From Welwitschia mirabilis (taxonomy: Eukaryota; Gnetophyta; Gnetopsida; Welwitschiales), in assembly GCA_051453625.1 (NCBI GenBank), contig JBOZIK010000001.1, forward strand, positions 188,299,328 to 188,331,683: DNA of 32,356 nucleotides, written 5' to 3'. Both the position numbers and the translations under genes were made by a program. Below the pieces are notes generated by a model that saw nothing but the letters and a program-made list of their open reading frames with translations, was not told the origin of the DNA and made no database searches. Positions within the stretch are counted from its first letter, which is position 1, and each line of letters begins with the position of its first letter. Shown piece by piece: positions 12,056 to 22,227 of this stretch.

Positions 12056-12725
12056 ATTGTATTTAAATAGATTTAAAAATTGATATGCTTATACAATATT
12101 GCTTTCTTTTGAAAAATCAAATTCTAAAATAATAAAAGCTAAAAAAATTTTATTTAATTTTGGAATTATTTTTATACCTAGGGTGTGTATATTTGGGCTA
12201 AGTTTGATGTTAAACAAATTTTTTCTGATATTTTTCTTAATCAGGCTTCATTTCCTTTGATATTTTATCTTTTTATGTGAGTGTACTGCTCTACATGCTT
12301 AATGAATTTTTTGTAATATTATCTCTTTCATCATTTAGATGATTATCTAGATGACTACTTCACAAAATAGAAAATAGAAAACAAAGAAAAATAGAAATAA
12401 AAGTTAAAACTGACAGTCATCCTTTGTGTTATCTAGGTAACAAAGTAGATGATAGCAATTTATTCTATGACAAAAAACTAAAAACAAAATTTGCAAAAAA
12501 TCTTAGAAAAAATCCTCATCCTAGGTTGTCATCCCTTGTGTCTTTTAGACAACAAGAAGGATTATAGGCTTAAAAAATGTAAAACATAAAATGAAAAACA
12601 CAAAAAAACAAATAAAGAAAAACTATGGTAATTATAGTTAAAATACAATGCTAACATGAACAAATATCTAAATTAAAATTCAAAGCACTTATCTAGGTAA
12701 CAAGAATCCTTAAACTCCTTACAGC
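12056..12725 (-). other. Element B 5' leader
   Basis: Untranslated leader between PBS and gag. It aligns with the C leader (16112-16778), for example TTTGAATTTTAATTTAGATA just after the PBS in both. It holds several dyad repeats: TCATTTAGATGA and TCTAGATGA near 12329-12360, one at 12415-12455 and one at 12529-12566. The C leader has the same type at 16275-16290 and 16359-16398. In retroelements this area often carries packaging and dimerisation signals. Confidence 0.6.
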
Positions 12726-12746
12726 CTTTCTTGACAATTATGTCAA
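12726..12746 (-). promoter_or_regulatory. Element B primer-binding site, decayed
   Basis: On the minus strand TGACATAATTGTCAAGAA follows the LTR end ACAACA after two to three bases. It aligns base for base with the C site TGGCGCCATTTTTGGGAA, which fits the 3' end of plant tRNA-Asp. Many of the differences are C-to-T or G-to-A changes. Confidence 0.6.
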
Positions 12747-12748
12747 GA

Positions 12749-13961
12749 TGTTGTGGTGCATATTTATGCAAATGTTACATCCTTAGTTAAATCTTATTAA
12801 TCATAAATATATGCACAAATACAAAACACTAATATAGATAAGACTAAACTTAAGTTTCATAATCCACTGAAGGTATTAGGAGAAAAGAGAATTTTTTTTT
12901 ATGAATTAAAGATCCAATATAAAAATCAAAAAGTAAACACACAATGCAAATTCAAATGCAAACTAATCTAAATGTAATATCTATTTGACTACTAAATCTT
13001 TATCACCACAATTGGCCCTGTATAATCTATATTATTAAGAAAACTATTATTAATCTTAACTAACTAAAGCTATTAAGTGTATTAAATAGAATATGAAAAC
13101 ATGCAATGATTAAGCTAGGAAATATAAAATGCAATGCAAGTTTCTAAACTAATAATTTCCAACTTAATAAAGGTTGCTCTTGATAATTAAATCAATTATG
13201 AAACTATCATGAAATTAGAACTAACATAAACCATAAGGGAATGCACATGAATATGAATAAAACTGAAAGAAAAAAAATTTCATTATTTCTAAAATCAATA
13301 TCTTATTACAAAGCAGCAGCACCTCAATGAAGGAGACATAGCCCAACACTAAGAAAGACTCCTTTCTGCAACTAATAGATAGACCTTTATCCCTTTGATC
13401 TTCTATCATGAGAATTTCTAGTGTAATAAAGATGATCAAAGTTAAGGATGAAGGTAATATTTATTTATAATAACAGACTCAAAAATAGATAATTCTAACA
13501 AATACATGAGAAACGCTAATAATGTGCAAAAATTACATTACACACTACATAAGTTAGGTGAATTTTATTTTATTAATTAAAATTAGATTATCATCCCAGC
13601 ATATTTCTAGATTATAGTGGGGATAATGCCATGTTAACGAAAGTCCACATCAGCATGCATCTTAGTCCAGTCAATGTCCTAATTAACTTACAAGTACTAT
13701 CTTCTTATATTATTATCTGAATGATGGATGATAAGATAGGTTTTTCAATGCTTTTTTCCCAAGTGAATTGGTTTTAAAGCTCATTAATTCCTTCTTAAAA
13801 TGTAAAGTATCAAAATTGATCCAAAATACCTCTAAATATGCTAGTAATTATGCATTTCTATGATTTTCTCTTTAACTCTCAATTGTGCTTAGAGCTATCT
13901 AACTGTCCTACAAAACTACTCAAAATAATCCATTAAAAACATATAATTTGGCATCGCAATA
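12749..13961 (-). repeat. Element B 5' LTR, full length (about 1.2 kb)
   Basis: Reverse complement of the C LTRs along its length, with the shared landmark ATAAACCATAAGGG at 13227 and GCACCTCAATGAAGG at 13319. On the minus strand it starts TATTGCGATGCC (TG decayed to TA) and ends CACAACA, directly before the PBS. Stem-loops at 13589-13627 and near 13700-13735 match those in the other LTRs. On its outer side the minus strand reads AGGGGC, which resembles the polypurine tract and LTR join of C. Confidence 0.8.
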
Positions 13962-14779
13962 GCCCCTAATGAGATGGTTCTAATGCATAATAATAAAATA
14001 ATATAATACTAAAATAAACATGGGTATCCAAATTTATTTTTTTTACTAATAATGAATCCCCTGGTCACTTGACCATAATCATTCATTAGTAGTCCTCCAT
14101 TATTAAGCATAAGAGACCTTTCATATCTCACTATAACATATTTGTGGGATACAATGAGAGGGAATAATATTTTATAACATACTTGCATAAAAGCCATAAA
14201 TAATTTTCTAATGAAATATTTCATCATTATAATAGAAAAATAAATCAAATGGATAATATAAGTAAAGAGATTACTTAAAAAGATTAGCAAGACCTTAATA
14301 GTTGAAGATTGATAAAGATTCAAGATTAAGAGTTCCTTAGCTCCAATGAACTTATATAAAACAAAAGAATAGTATCTTCCTTAACAAGAGGAATAAAGAT
14401 CTCTATATATAGATAAACAAAGTCATATAGATCAATATCACAAGATCACATGATTTAGTATTAATAAGTGGGATGAGTAATAAGTGATATTTAAGTATAA
14501 AAAGAGATCATATTTATGACTCATGGACCTAACTATGATGAGTAATCTTCTTGCTTTAATTAGCAAGGTTAACTACATGAATTATTTCCTCATGCCAGCT
14601 CCTTTTAATCCTTTATATGCTCATAAGTAAGTTTAATTCATTTAAGCAATACATCAAAAGAATAAATCCTATAAACAAAATGCCCTTATACATCTCAAGA
14701 GCATAAAAGTCATGAAAGAGTAAATCTACTCATTTATCATTCTTAGTCCTAGGGAAGAATGCATATACTTATTTAAATT
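13962..14779. other. Unassigned flank between elements B and C
   Basis: About 0.8 kb that is the left half of the sequence into which C inserted; it continues at 27472. I see no match to other parts of the window. A minus-strand open frame of 104 codons (14323-14009) has no recognisable domain and an irregular composition, and I do not call it a gene. TATAAAAAGAG near 14496 is TATA-like but has no gene to serve. Confidence 0.5.
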
Positions 14780-14784
14780 CTCAT
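14780..14784 (+). repeat. Target-site duplication CTCAT, left copy
   Basis: The five bases directly before the 5' LTR of C are CTCAT, identical to the five bases after its 3' LTR (27467-27471). Five bases is the usual duplication length for Ty3/gypsy integration, so the two LTRs belong to one insertion. Confidence 0.8.
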
Positions 14785-16090
14785 TATTACATTACTATTT
14801 TTGTATGTACTTGATAGGGTATTTTGAGTAGTTTTGAAAGTTATTAGATAGGTTTATGCTGGATTTCTATGACAATGAAGATATAAGATAAATGATACAA
14901 AAACATGCAATCTTCATTACATTTTACATCATTTAAAGTAGCTTACAACATTTTCTATCTAAAGTAAACTTCCTACAAACATTAAGGCTAATGTGTTACA
15001 TGAAGAATTGTAAAAAAGCCTATTATTCACCTCATCATCTAGATGACTATATGGACGATAGAAAACTTAATCAAAGTTGAATGCCGACTAGAGTTAATCT
15101 AGCAATTGAAGTAGAATTCTTATGAGGTGGAATTACCTCATATATCATTTGGACAACTAGGAAGATAATATCTAAAATAACACTTCATCAAAATTCACCT
15201 AACTTTAACAATTTATATTTTAGTTTTCTACATGGTTGTTAGGGTTGTACCCATGCCTATTTTATCTTATCTATTTGTAAGTCTATCTTTATTAATAAAT
15301 ATAGATTTTTCCCTTGACTCTTGCTTGTTTTTGTTTTTACTAGAAATTCTCATGACAGGAGATTAAAGAACTAGAGATCCATTCTTGTAGTTTCAGAGAG
15401 ACATCTTTCTTGGTGTTGGATTGTGCACCCTTCATTGAGGTGCTACTCCTTTGTAATATAGATGTTGATTTGAATCTAATTTAGAGAACTCTTTTCTATT
15501 TTCATATATAGATTTTGTACATGATCCTTATGGTTTATGTTACTTCTGATTCTATGATAGCTTCTTTAGTGATATAGGTCATAAAGGTAACCTTTATTAA
15601 GATTAAGCATTATTAGTTTAGTGCATTATATTTTCTTTCCTAGATTAACTTTACATGGTTTTTATATTATATTTCATATACCTAATAGATTAGATTAGTC
15701 TCAATCTGATGATGTTATTTCTTAATTAATCTAGATTATATAGGGCCAATCTGTATGATAGGTTGATCCGGTAATTAGGTAGAAGTTGCACTTATCTTAG
15801 ATTTACATTCATTTGCATAAGTTTATTTGCATTGTTATTTTCTACATTACATTTCATTTCTATTTTAAAGATACATTGTGTTTTCTTTCTTAAAATCAAT
15901 TCTCTTTCTTCTTTCTTGTGCTTTCATTAAAATCAAATATCTTTCGTCTTTCCTATACTTTTCATGCGAATACAACATCTGAATCACTTTCATATATATA
16001 AGTGTATTGTGTTATGTAAAATCAATATTTATTTGTAAATGATAGGATCTTCTTAAGAGCATAATGTTTATACAAATATACACCACAACA
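14785..16090 (+). repeat. Element C 5' LTR (1306 bp)
   Basis: It aligns with 26237-27466 from TTACATTACT (14787) to CACCACAACA (16090). The first two bases are TA instead of TG. A segment of about 50 bases near 15375-15425 is absent from the 3' LTR. Dyad repeats lie at 15035-15046 (perfect 12-base palindrome TCATCTAGATGA) and about 15135-15165. A TATA-like AATAAATATAG at 15295-15305 sits where element D has TATAAATA. Confidence 0.88.
15295..15305 (+). promoter_or_regulatory. Possible TATA box of element C 5' LTR
   Basis: AATAAATATAG lies about 50 bases before a segment (ATTCTCATGACAGG) that is also found in D, where TATAAATA stands about 50 bases before ATTCTTGTGATAG. Matching position in two diverged LTRs supports a core promoter, but in DNA this AT-rich such strings are common. 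Confidence 0.35.
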
Positions 16091-16093
16091 TCT

Positions 16094-16111
16094 TGGCGCC
16101 ATTTTTGGGAA
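16094..16111 (+). promoter_or_regulatory. Primer-binding site, tRNA-Asp type
   Basis: TGGCGCCATTTTTGGGAA starts three bases after the LTR end. The 3' end of plant tRNA-Asp (GUC) pairs with TGGCGCCGTTGCCGGGGA, so 13 of 18 positions still match, including the first seven. It marks the start of minus-strand synthesis. Confidence 0.8.
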
Positions 16112-16778
16112 GGGAACTTGGAGTTTTAAGAATTGTCATTTCTCAAGTGAGTGTTTGAATTTTAATTTAGATATTTACTTACAATTACAATGTATTTTTA
16201 ATAGTAAGTAGGATAGGATTTTCTTTCCATAGTTGTCATTTTGCATTCCGAAGTAAATGCTCTATCATCTGCTTCATCATCCAGATGATGCACGATGATG
16301 ATGGACTATGTACCTTGAGTTTTGTAATTTCTTAAAAAATTAGGGTTTTTTTTAAATTATCCTCCATGTTATCTAAATGACTCAGGAGGATGACAGTTTA
16401 TTTTTAGTGTTTTCAGTATCTGTTATTTTGCACTTCTAATTTTCTATGTTTTTCATTTTTGGTTTTTAATATGTTTTATCATTAGATATATTGTTTGAAC
16501 AGCCATAGGAACGACACATAATAAGACATAAACTAAGCATGCTAAAACATGATAAATTTTGAAAATATCAAAAAGAATGGTTGTTCATTAAAGAAAACAT
16601 CTGAGAAGATTTGATTAACTCCGAACTTAACTCGGGTATGCACTCATAAGTACATAAAGCATTTCAAAATTCCAAAAGAATAAATTTATACATTTATTAT
16701 TTTAGAATCTAGTTTTGCAAAAGAAAATTTTTAGAAGATAGTTTAGAAGATAATTTAAAAGTAAACCATTTTATTAAT
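16112..16778 (+). other. Element C 5' leader
   Basis: Untranslated region before gag, homologous to the leader of B. It holds the palindrome CATCATC-CA-GATGATG at 16275-16290 and a longer dyad at 16359-16398 (arms ATCCTCC and GGAGGAT). No reading frame is seen. Confidence 0.65.
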
Positions 16779-18060
16779 ATGTCTATTTCGGTGCAAAAAT
16801 AAAAGCAGGTTGCTTCGCCTAATCCTCTTATGATTATTGGAACTGCTATGACTACGCCCATAAATTGTAATGCTAATATCACCCTTAGAGAGCTTATAAC
16901 TAATAAGAAATGTGAAATCTAAACCCATTTTGATTTACCTCTCGATGATGATGTCAGACTTAGAAATTTAAATGCCTACTTAATTTTTAATGGAGAAAAT
17001 GATGAAGACCCTTTATAACATATTGCCGACATTGAATAGTTAGTAGTTACTTCTAGAAATGGTAAGAAAAAAATTAGTGATCATACTTATATGGTAACTT
17101 TTCCCATCACCTTAAAATAAAAAACTAAACTTTGGTTAAAAACTATGTTGCATAAAAGTTTAGAAATATGAAATCAAGTTTAAGAAGCTTTCAAAAAGAG
17201 ATTTATGAGTAAAACAACTATAATAAAATGAAATAAAGAAGTAACTAACTTTCAACAATAGCCTAATGAAGATTATTTCTCCACCTATGAGAGATTTTTC
17301 ATTGCTTTACATTCTAACCCCATAGATGCTTTTTCTCAGGAAGAATTAGTAGACTACTTTTATAATGGACTTAATAATCAAATAAAGTAACTTGAAAATT
17401 TTTTGTATAGAGGAAAATTGATGAATATTACATTAGAAAACGCATGGAGAGTGTTAGTAGAGTTAGTAAAAGTGAGTCAAACTTGGCCTAATACTCTCTT
17501 AAAGAAAATCATAAAGTAGGCCAAATTATTAAAGATCTTAAGGAGGTTGAGCAAGAAAAGGAGGAAGTGGAAACTAAGAAAGAAGCAACTAATGTTATTA
17601 ATGATTTCACCACAACTATAGAGAAATACACTTAGATTATCTTAGATGCTAAGATGGCAATAGAAGAGAGTGTGATTATAGTTCCAACTTATGGTTTATG
17701 CGAATATAACTACCATGTAAAAAAGATTATCCTTTACTACCAACCCATAAAGAAAAGATTTATAAAGAAGTGTGTGCTTTTAATCAAATATATTCAAATC
17801 AAAATCAAAATCAAAATCATATTCAAATTTAAAATTTTCAATGTTGGATGAATGGACAACCAAATTTTCAATCTTTTAAAAATAAATTTAAAAACTTTAA
17901 AACAAATCATCCTAATTTCCAGCCATTTAGAAAAATATTTAAGAATGTAAATTTCTAACCAAACAACTCTAATAATCAAGGAAGGACTTTTAAATCAAAA
18001 AAATCAAAGTGATCCGCTTAGGAATTTCATTAGTAAGTTAAGAAAGACCAAAAGAAAACA
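16779..18060 (+). pseudogene. Element C gag, degenerate
   Basis: The start is the ATG at 16779. Readable stretches are RELITNKKCEI, FDLPLDDDVRLRNLNAYLIF, LVVTSRNGKKKISDHTYMV, EAFKKRFMSK, EDYFSTYERFFIALHSNP and ELVDYFYNGLN, the typical layout of a plant Ty3/gypsy capsid (Retrotrans_gag type). Near 17697 a zinc knuckle is reduced to CEYNYHVKK; the second Cys is gone and the box is shortened. A frameshift follows, then an Asn/Gln-rich tail with a small (TCAAAA)n repeat at 17796-17820. At least ten in-frame stops. The 65-codon frame at 17654-17851 is part of this gene. Confidence 0.85.
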
Positions 18061-18600
18061 AATTTCAACATTGAAAATCTAGTTAGTGTTCTACAATAAA
18101 CTATGCTTGCTAATTGAAGACCACAAAGGTCACTTACAACACAACCTCTACTTAATCCTAATGAAGTTAGAAAAGATTGTAAGGTTATAACAAGAAGTGA
18201 AAATGATACAAAACCTCCTATGCATGAGGTTTTAACATCTTAAAGTGATAAGAATGATGATGAATAAGAAGATATTAAAATTTTAGAAAATCATTCTTTT
18301 CCTTCTCCTTTAAATAATGAAAAAAACAATTCTTCTCAAGAAAAAGGTAAGAAACCTACTAACACTTGGCTTAATAGATTAAACACTAAACCTAAATTTG
18401 ATGAACATCTTAAAGCCCTAATGCAAAATGTGATTATAAATTTACTATTTTGTAAACCTTTGTAAGAGAATCCTAAACATTCTAAGTTGTGAAAAGATCT
18501 GATTAGAAGGAAACAAAAATGAATTATACCTAGTAAAGTATTCCTAGCCTTATTCATTAGTAACTTATTCTTATAAAAATGTTTAAAGTTTAAGGATTTG
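18061..18600 (+). pseudogene. Gag-protease linker of element C
   Basis: Hydrophilic stretch reading LNPNEVRKDCKVITRSEND near 18150, then an acidic piece and KFDEHLKALMQNVIINLLF near 18395. In Athila/Tat elements a conserved stretch of this kind joins gag to protease. B carries the same part at about 10950 to 10560. Stops near 18102, 18239 and 18465. Confidence 0.65.
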
Positions 18601-19155
18601 GGGGTAGAAACTATGAGTGTTACTTTAGAAGAAAATAAAAGAATAAAGAAAACCTTGATTGGTATAGGAGAAAGTGTCAACATTATGTCCTTGCATATTT
18701 GTTAATGACTTGGATTGGAAAGTAAAATTAAGAATACAAGGATTATCTTAGAATTAGTAGATACATCAGCTAAGAAATCATTAACTGTGATTAAAGATTT
18801 AGTGATTTAAATTGAAGAAGCATTCTACCCTATAGATGTGGTGGGGATTGAAATTAAGCATAATACTGGTTATTCATTACTTCTAGGTATATCTTTTTGT
18901 GCAATAATCCATTGTATTATAGATACTAGAATTAAAATGATGGAATGTTATTTAGGGAATAACAAGTTTATAATAAGGGTGTTTAATGCTAATAAAAAGG
19001 ATTTAGGTGATGAATTGAGTATTAAAGAAGAGACTAAACCAAGTTTATTTTTACAACATCATCCATTAGAAGAAAGATGGTTAATGCTTCATGAGATCAC
19101 TTTGTTTGTTAATCCATTTAAAGTAGACAACTTGAAAATTTTTAATAATCATTAA
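18601..19155 (+). pseudogene. Element C aspartic protease, inactive
   Basis: The active site at 18661-18687 reads GIGESVNIM instead of the usual D-x-G-A-S-x-N-x-M, so the catalytic Asp is lost. Next come LGLESKIK, ILELVDTSAKKSLTVIKDLV, DVVGIEIKHNTGYSLLLG and MMECYLGNNKFIIRVFNA, which follow the fold of plant Ty3/gypsy proteases where the LLGRPFL-like stretch forms the second half of the enzyme. An open frame covers 18838-19155. Two adjacent stops sit just after the active site. Confidence 0.8.
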
Positions 19156-19560
19156 CTTAATTTTGAGAATTTAGAAACTGATTATTTTGATTATAAGAGA
19201 AGAAAAACTAAATCTATCAATTGTGTAGAAGTTTGAGATCTGACCAAAATCGAGATTTCCTATTTTAAGAGTGTTCATTCACTACTACTGTCTAGATGAA
19301 AGTATAAGAAGATAATCAATTTTTATGAAAATTTAATAGAAAATAAAGATCTAGTATTAAATCTGAAATCTTTACCCAATAGAATAAAATATCTTTCTGT
19401 GTATTGATTAGAAAAAACTTTTAATAATAAATGAAAATCTATTTCCTTAATAAGAGCCGATTTTGATCTTACCTTTCAAATCTAAGGTTAATTCATTTTC
19501 TTAGTCTCATGAAGATTTAATAACCATTCCTATCTCTATTATTTAATATAAAATCTACCT
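19156..19560 (+). other. Linker between protease and RT of element C
   Basis: Decayed coding sequence with SLPNRIKYL near 19370 and frequent stops. I recognise no further domain. B has lost everything from about this point to the end of integrase. Confidence 0.5.
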
Positions 19561-20340
19561 TTAAGATAATGCAAAACCTATTATGCAACCCTAATGTAGA
19601 CTAAACCTAGCCCTTAAATAAGTCATAAACAATAAAATCATTAAGTTAGTAAATGCTAGAATCATTTTTACTATAGCCGATAGTGAGTGGGTTAGCTCTT
19701 TAAGGGTAATACCTGAGAAAGATGGGAAATAGAGGATGTGGAATGATTTCAAAAAATTAAATAAAGTAACCAAAAAGAATAATTTTCCTTTACCTTTTAT
19801 TGATCAGATACTTGATTAAGAACATGTTTTTTATTATTTTCTTGATGGATATAGTGGTTACAATTAGGTTTGTATTGTTAGTAAGGATCAGCCTAAAACC
19901 GCTTTTACTTTACTGTTTGGTACTTTTGCCTTTAGATACATGCCTTTTAAACTTTGCAATGCTTCTGGTATGTTTCAACGTGCAATGATGGGTATTTTTT
20001 TTTTTTTTTTGATATGTTAGAGGATTCAATAGAAATTTTTATGGATGACTTTTCAATCTATAGTTAAAGCTTTGAGCAAATCTTAGAAAGATTATAAAAA
20101 GTCCTTGATAGATGCATTTCTAGTGGTCTACATTTGAGTTGGGAGAAAAATTTCTTTTTAGTTGATAATGGAGTTGTCGTAGGTCATCATATTTCTAATA
20201 AAGGAATTACAATGGATCCTGAAAAAGTGAATATCATTAAAAACCTAACTCATCTAACTAATGTAAAATAAATTCAATACTTCCTTGGTCATTATGGTTT
20301 TTATTATTAGTTTATTCAAGATTATGCAAAAATTTGTAAA
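19561..20340 (+). pseudogene. Element C reverse transcriptase, degenerate
   Basis: Motifs in order: NARIIFTIADSEWVSSLRVI, MWNDFKKLNKVT, PFIDQILD (19793), FLDGYSGYN (19838), GTFAFRYMPFKLCNASGMFQ (about 19919-19978), IEIFMDDFSIYS with the catalytic FMDD at 20038-20049, GLHLSWEK, and VGHHISNKGI. These are the fingers, palm and thumb blocks of the plant Athila/Tat RT. A run of 16 T at 19995-20010 shifts the frame, from frame 2 before it to frame 1 after it. Stops include GYN-stop (for GYNQ). Confidence 0.92.
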
Positions 20341-20800
20341 CCTCTTCACTAGTTGCTTGAGAAAGAAGCTAAATTTAATTAGAATGAATCTTATCAGTTT
20401 GCTTTTGATACACTTAAAGATAAAATCTCTATTGCTCCTATTGTAATGGGACTTGATTAGAATAAAGATTTTGAGTTAATGTTTAATGCTAGTAATTTTG
20501 CCAAGGGTGGGGTGCTTGGTTAAAAATATGAAAATGATTTTAAGGTTATATCTTATCATATTAAAACTTTATCTAAAGCTCAAAAGAATTATACTAATAC
20601 AAAAAAAGAAATGTTGCCAATTATAATTTGCCTTGATATACTTAAACATTATCTTTTATGCTTACATATGAATGTTTATATGGATCATGATACAATTAGA
20701 TACCTTATAACCAATAAAGATTCAAGTGATAAAATGATTAGGTGGATCTTCCTTATGCAAGAATTTAATTTGATCATTTGACGATCATTGATAAAGTAGA
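20341..20800 (+). pseudogene. Element C RNase H, inactive
   Basis: FNASNFAKGGVLG (20482-20520) matches the DAS-x4-GxVL block with the first catalytic Asp changed to Asn at 20485. NYTNTKKEMLPII supplies the Glu region, and HYLLCLHMNVYMDHDTIRYL the third acidic block (VYTDH-type). It would remove the RNA strand during reverse transcription. Stops break the frame in front of KYENDF and at the end. Confidence 0.85.
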
Positions 20801-20929
20801 AAAGCATAATAGTATAGCTAATCATTTGTCTTGTCTTTTTTCTTCTCTTAATGATATGATGATTAATGATTCTTTTCTTGATAAATTTTTTTGCTATATC
20901 TTCTACTCATCCTTCTCCTTGGTATGTTA

Positions 20930-22227
20930 ATATTGTTAATTACCTTGTTACTATGAAAACACCATAACATTGGACTTATAATTAAACAAAATCCTTTCTC
21001 CATAGAATAAGTGATTATAAAGGGATGAAGCCACATCTTTATTATAGGTGTAAAGAACAAATTATGCAAAAATGTGTGCCTAATTAGGAAAAATATAACA
21101 TCCTTCATCTTTATCATGGTAATGTTTATGGAGGTAATTTTAGTGGATAGAAAATAGCTATGAAAATTCTTCACTTTGGTTTTTGTTAGCCTACTCTTTT
21201 TTAGGATTATTTTGATTTTATTAGAAGATGAGATGTTTATCAGCATTATGGTAGCCTTATTTGTGCTCAATAAATTCCCCTTAAAATTATTCTTGAATCT
21301 GAAACTTTTGATTGTTATGGAATTGATTTTATAGGCCCTATTCACTCACCTTCTAATGATAAGAATTACATTTTAGTTGCTATAGATTACATTATTAAAT
21401 GAGTTGAAGCTATTCCTACTTCTATGAATGATTATAAATTATTTTTGCTTTTCTTATAACTTAAATTTTTTAATGTTTTAATTTTTCTAGGATATCATTA
21501 GTGATCAAGAAACTTATTTTATAAATTAACTGTTTAGAAAAATTCTTTTATCCATTGGAATAGAACATAGAATAGTTTATGCTTATCATCTACAAATCAA
21601 TGGTCAAGCTAAAATTAAAAATATAAAAATTAAGAAAATGATATAAAAACTTATCTTTATTAATAAGGAATCTTGAGCTTCTAAGCTTAATGATGTTCTT
21701 TGAGCTTATCATACTACTTAATATAATTCTCTTGGTTTTTTAACTTATGATATTTTTTACTTGTTGATGTATGCTATAACTCTTATCATACTTCTTATTA
21801 ACTTAATATTGTATACCTTTATGAGAATCTTAAACATAGATTAGTCCAACTTGATCATCTTGATGAAAAATATAATGATGAAATACATCGACAATTAATT
21901 CACAAAGCCCAAGCTAAGTTCAAATATGATAGAAAACTACTTTATAAAAAGTTTAGACCTAGTTAAATTGACCTCTTATATAATACTTGAGTACATATTT
22001 TAAATAATAAATTTACCTCTAAATGGTTAGGTTCTTATCTTATAAAGAAAGTAAATTCTAATTACTTTATTGAGATTTTCAACTTAGAGACTAAGGAGCT
22101 TCAGAAAATTAATAGACAAAAGTTAAAAGTATATAAAAAATCTTTTAATGTAATCTTGAATATGGTAGAAGCATTTATATTAGAGATTCCCTTTCATGAG
22201 GAGGACTTCCATCCTATCATTGTTTGA
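20930..22227 (+). pseudogene. Element C integrase, inactive
   Basis: The N-terminal zinc-binding part is visible as LHLYHGNVYGGNFSG (about 21104-21150). The core has GIDFIGP with the first Asp at 21325 and IISDQETYF with the second Asp at 21503. In the third motif, NGQAKIKN, the catalytic Glu is Lys (21611-21613). The C-terminal part reads LGSYLIKKVNSNYFIEIFNL and KINRQKLKVYKKS (about 22030-22140), as in Athila/Tat integrases, and the frame ends at TGA 22225-22227. There are many stops and a frameshift in the core. No chromodomain follows. Confidence 0.85.

Larger units (their letters stand above)
5649..13961 (-). mobile_element. Element B: non-autonomous Ty3/gypsy (Athila/Tat-like) retrotransposon, pol-less
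   Basis: Read on the minus strand the order is: 5' LTR (13961 to 12749), PBS (12746 to 12726), leader, gag, protease, an unrecognised 1 kb block, the shared 3' block, spacer, polypurine tract (6412 to 6400) and a truncated 3' LTR (6399 to 5649). Gag and protease align with C, and C's protease end near 19140 matches B near 9900. B then skips everything that corresponds to C 19150-22200, namely RT, RNase H and integrase. All frames are broken. The last 500 or so bases of the 3' LTR are missing, so no target duplication can be checked. B lies upstream of the C insertion and in the opposite direction. Confidence 0.8.

Noticed and set aside
13221-13439. 72-codon minus-strand frame
   Set aside because: It lies inside the LTR of element B and is not open in the other LTR copies.
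14009-14323. 104-codon minus-strand frame between B and C
   Set aside because: No domain, no promoter context and no conserved partner; length is not unusual given the many frames scanned.
14490-14510. TATA-like TATAAAAAGAG as a gene promoter
   Set aside because: No gene or LTR can be tied to it, and such strings are frequent in DNA this rich in A and T.
16094-16111. A possible tRNA gene suggested by the tRNA-like TGGCGCC string
   Set aside because: Only the complement of the tRNA 3' end is present, at the expected PBS distance from an LTR; no cloverleaf.
18336-18683. 115-codon minus-strand frame
   Set aside because: Antisense to the gag-protease region of element C.
20863-21345. 160-codon minus-strand frame, the longest in the window
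   Set aside because: It lies opposite the integrase of element C, whose motifs are clear on the plus strand; its composition is that of an antisense shadow.
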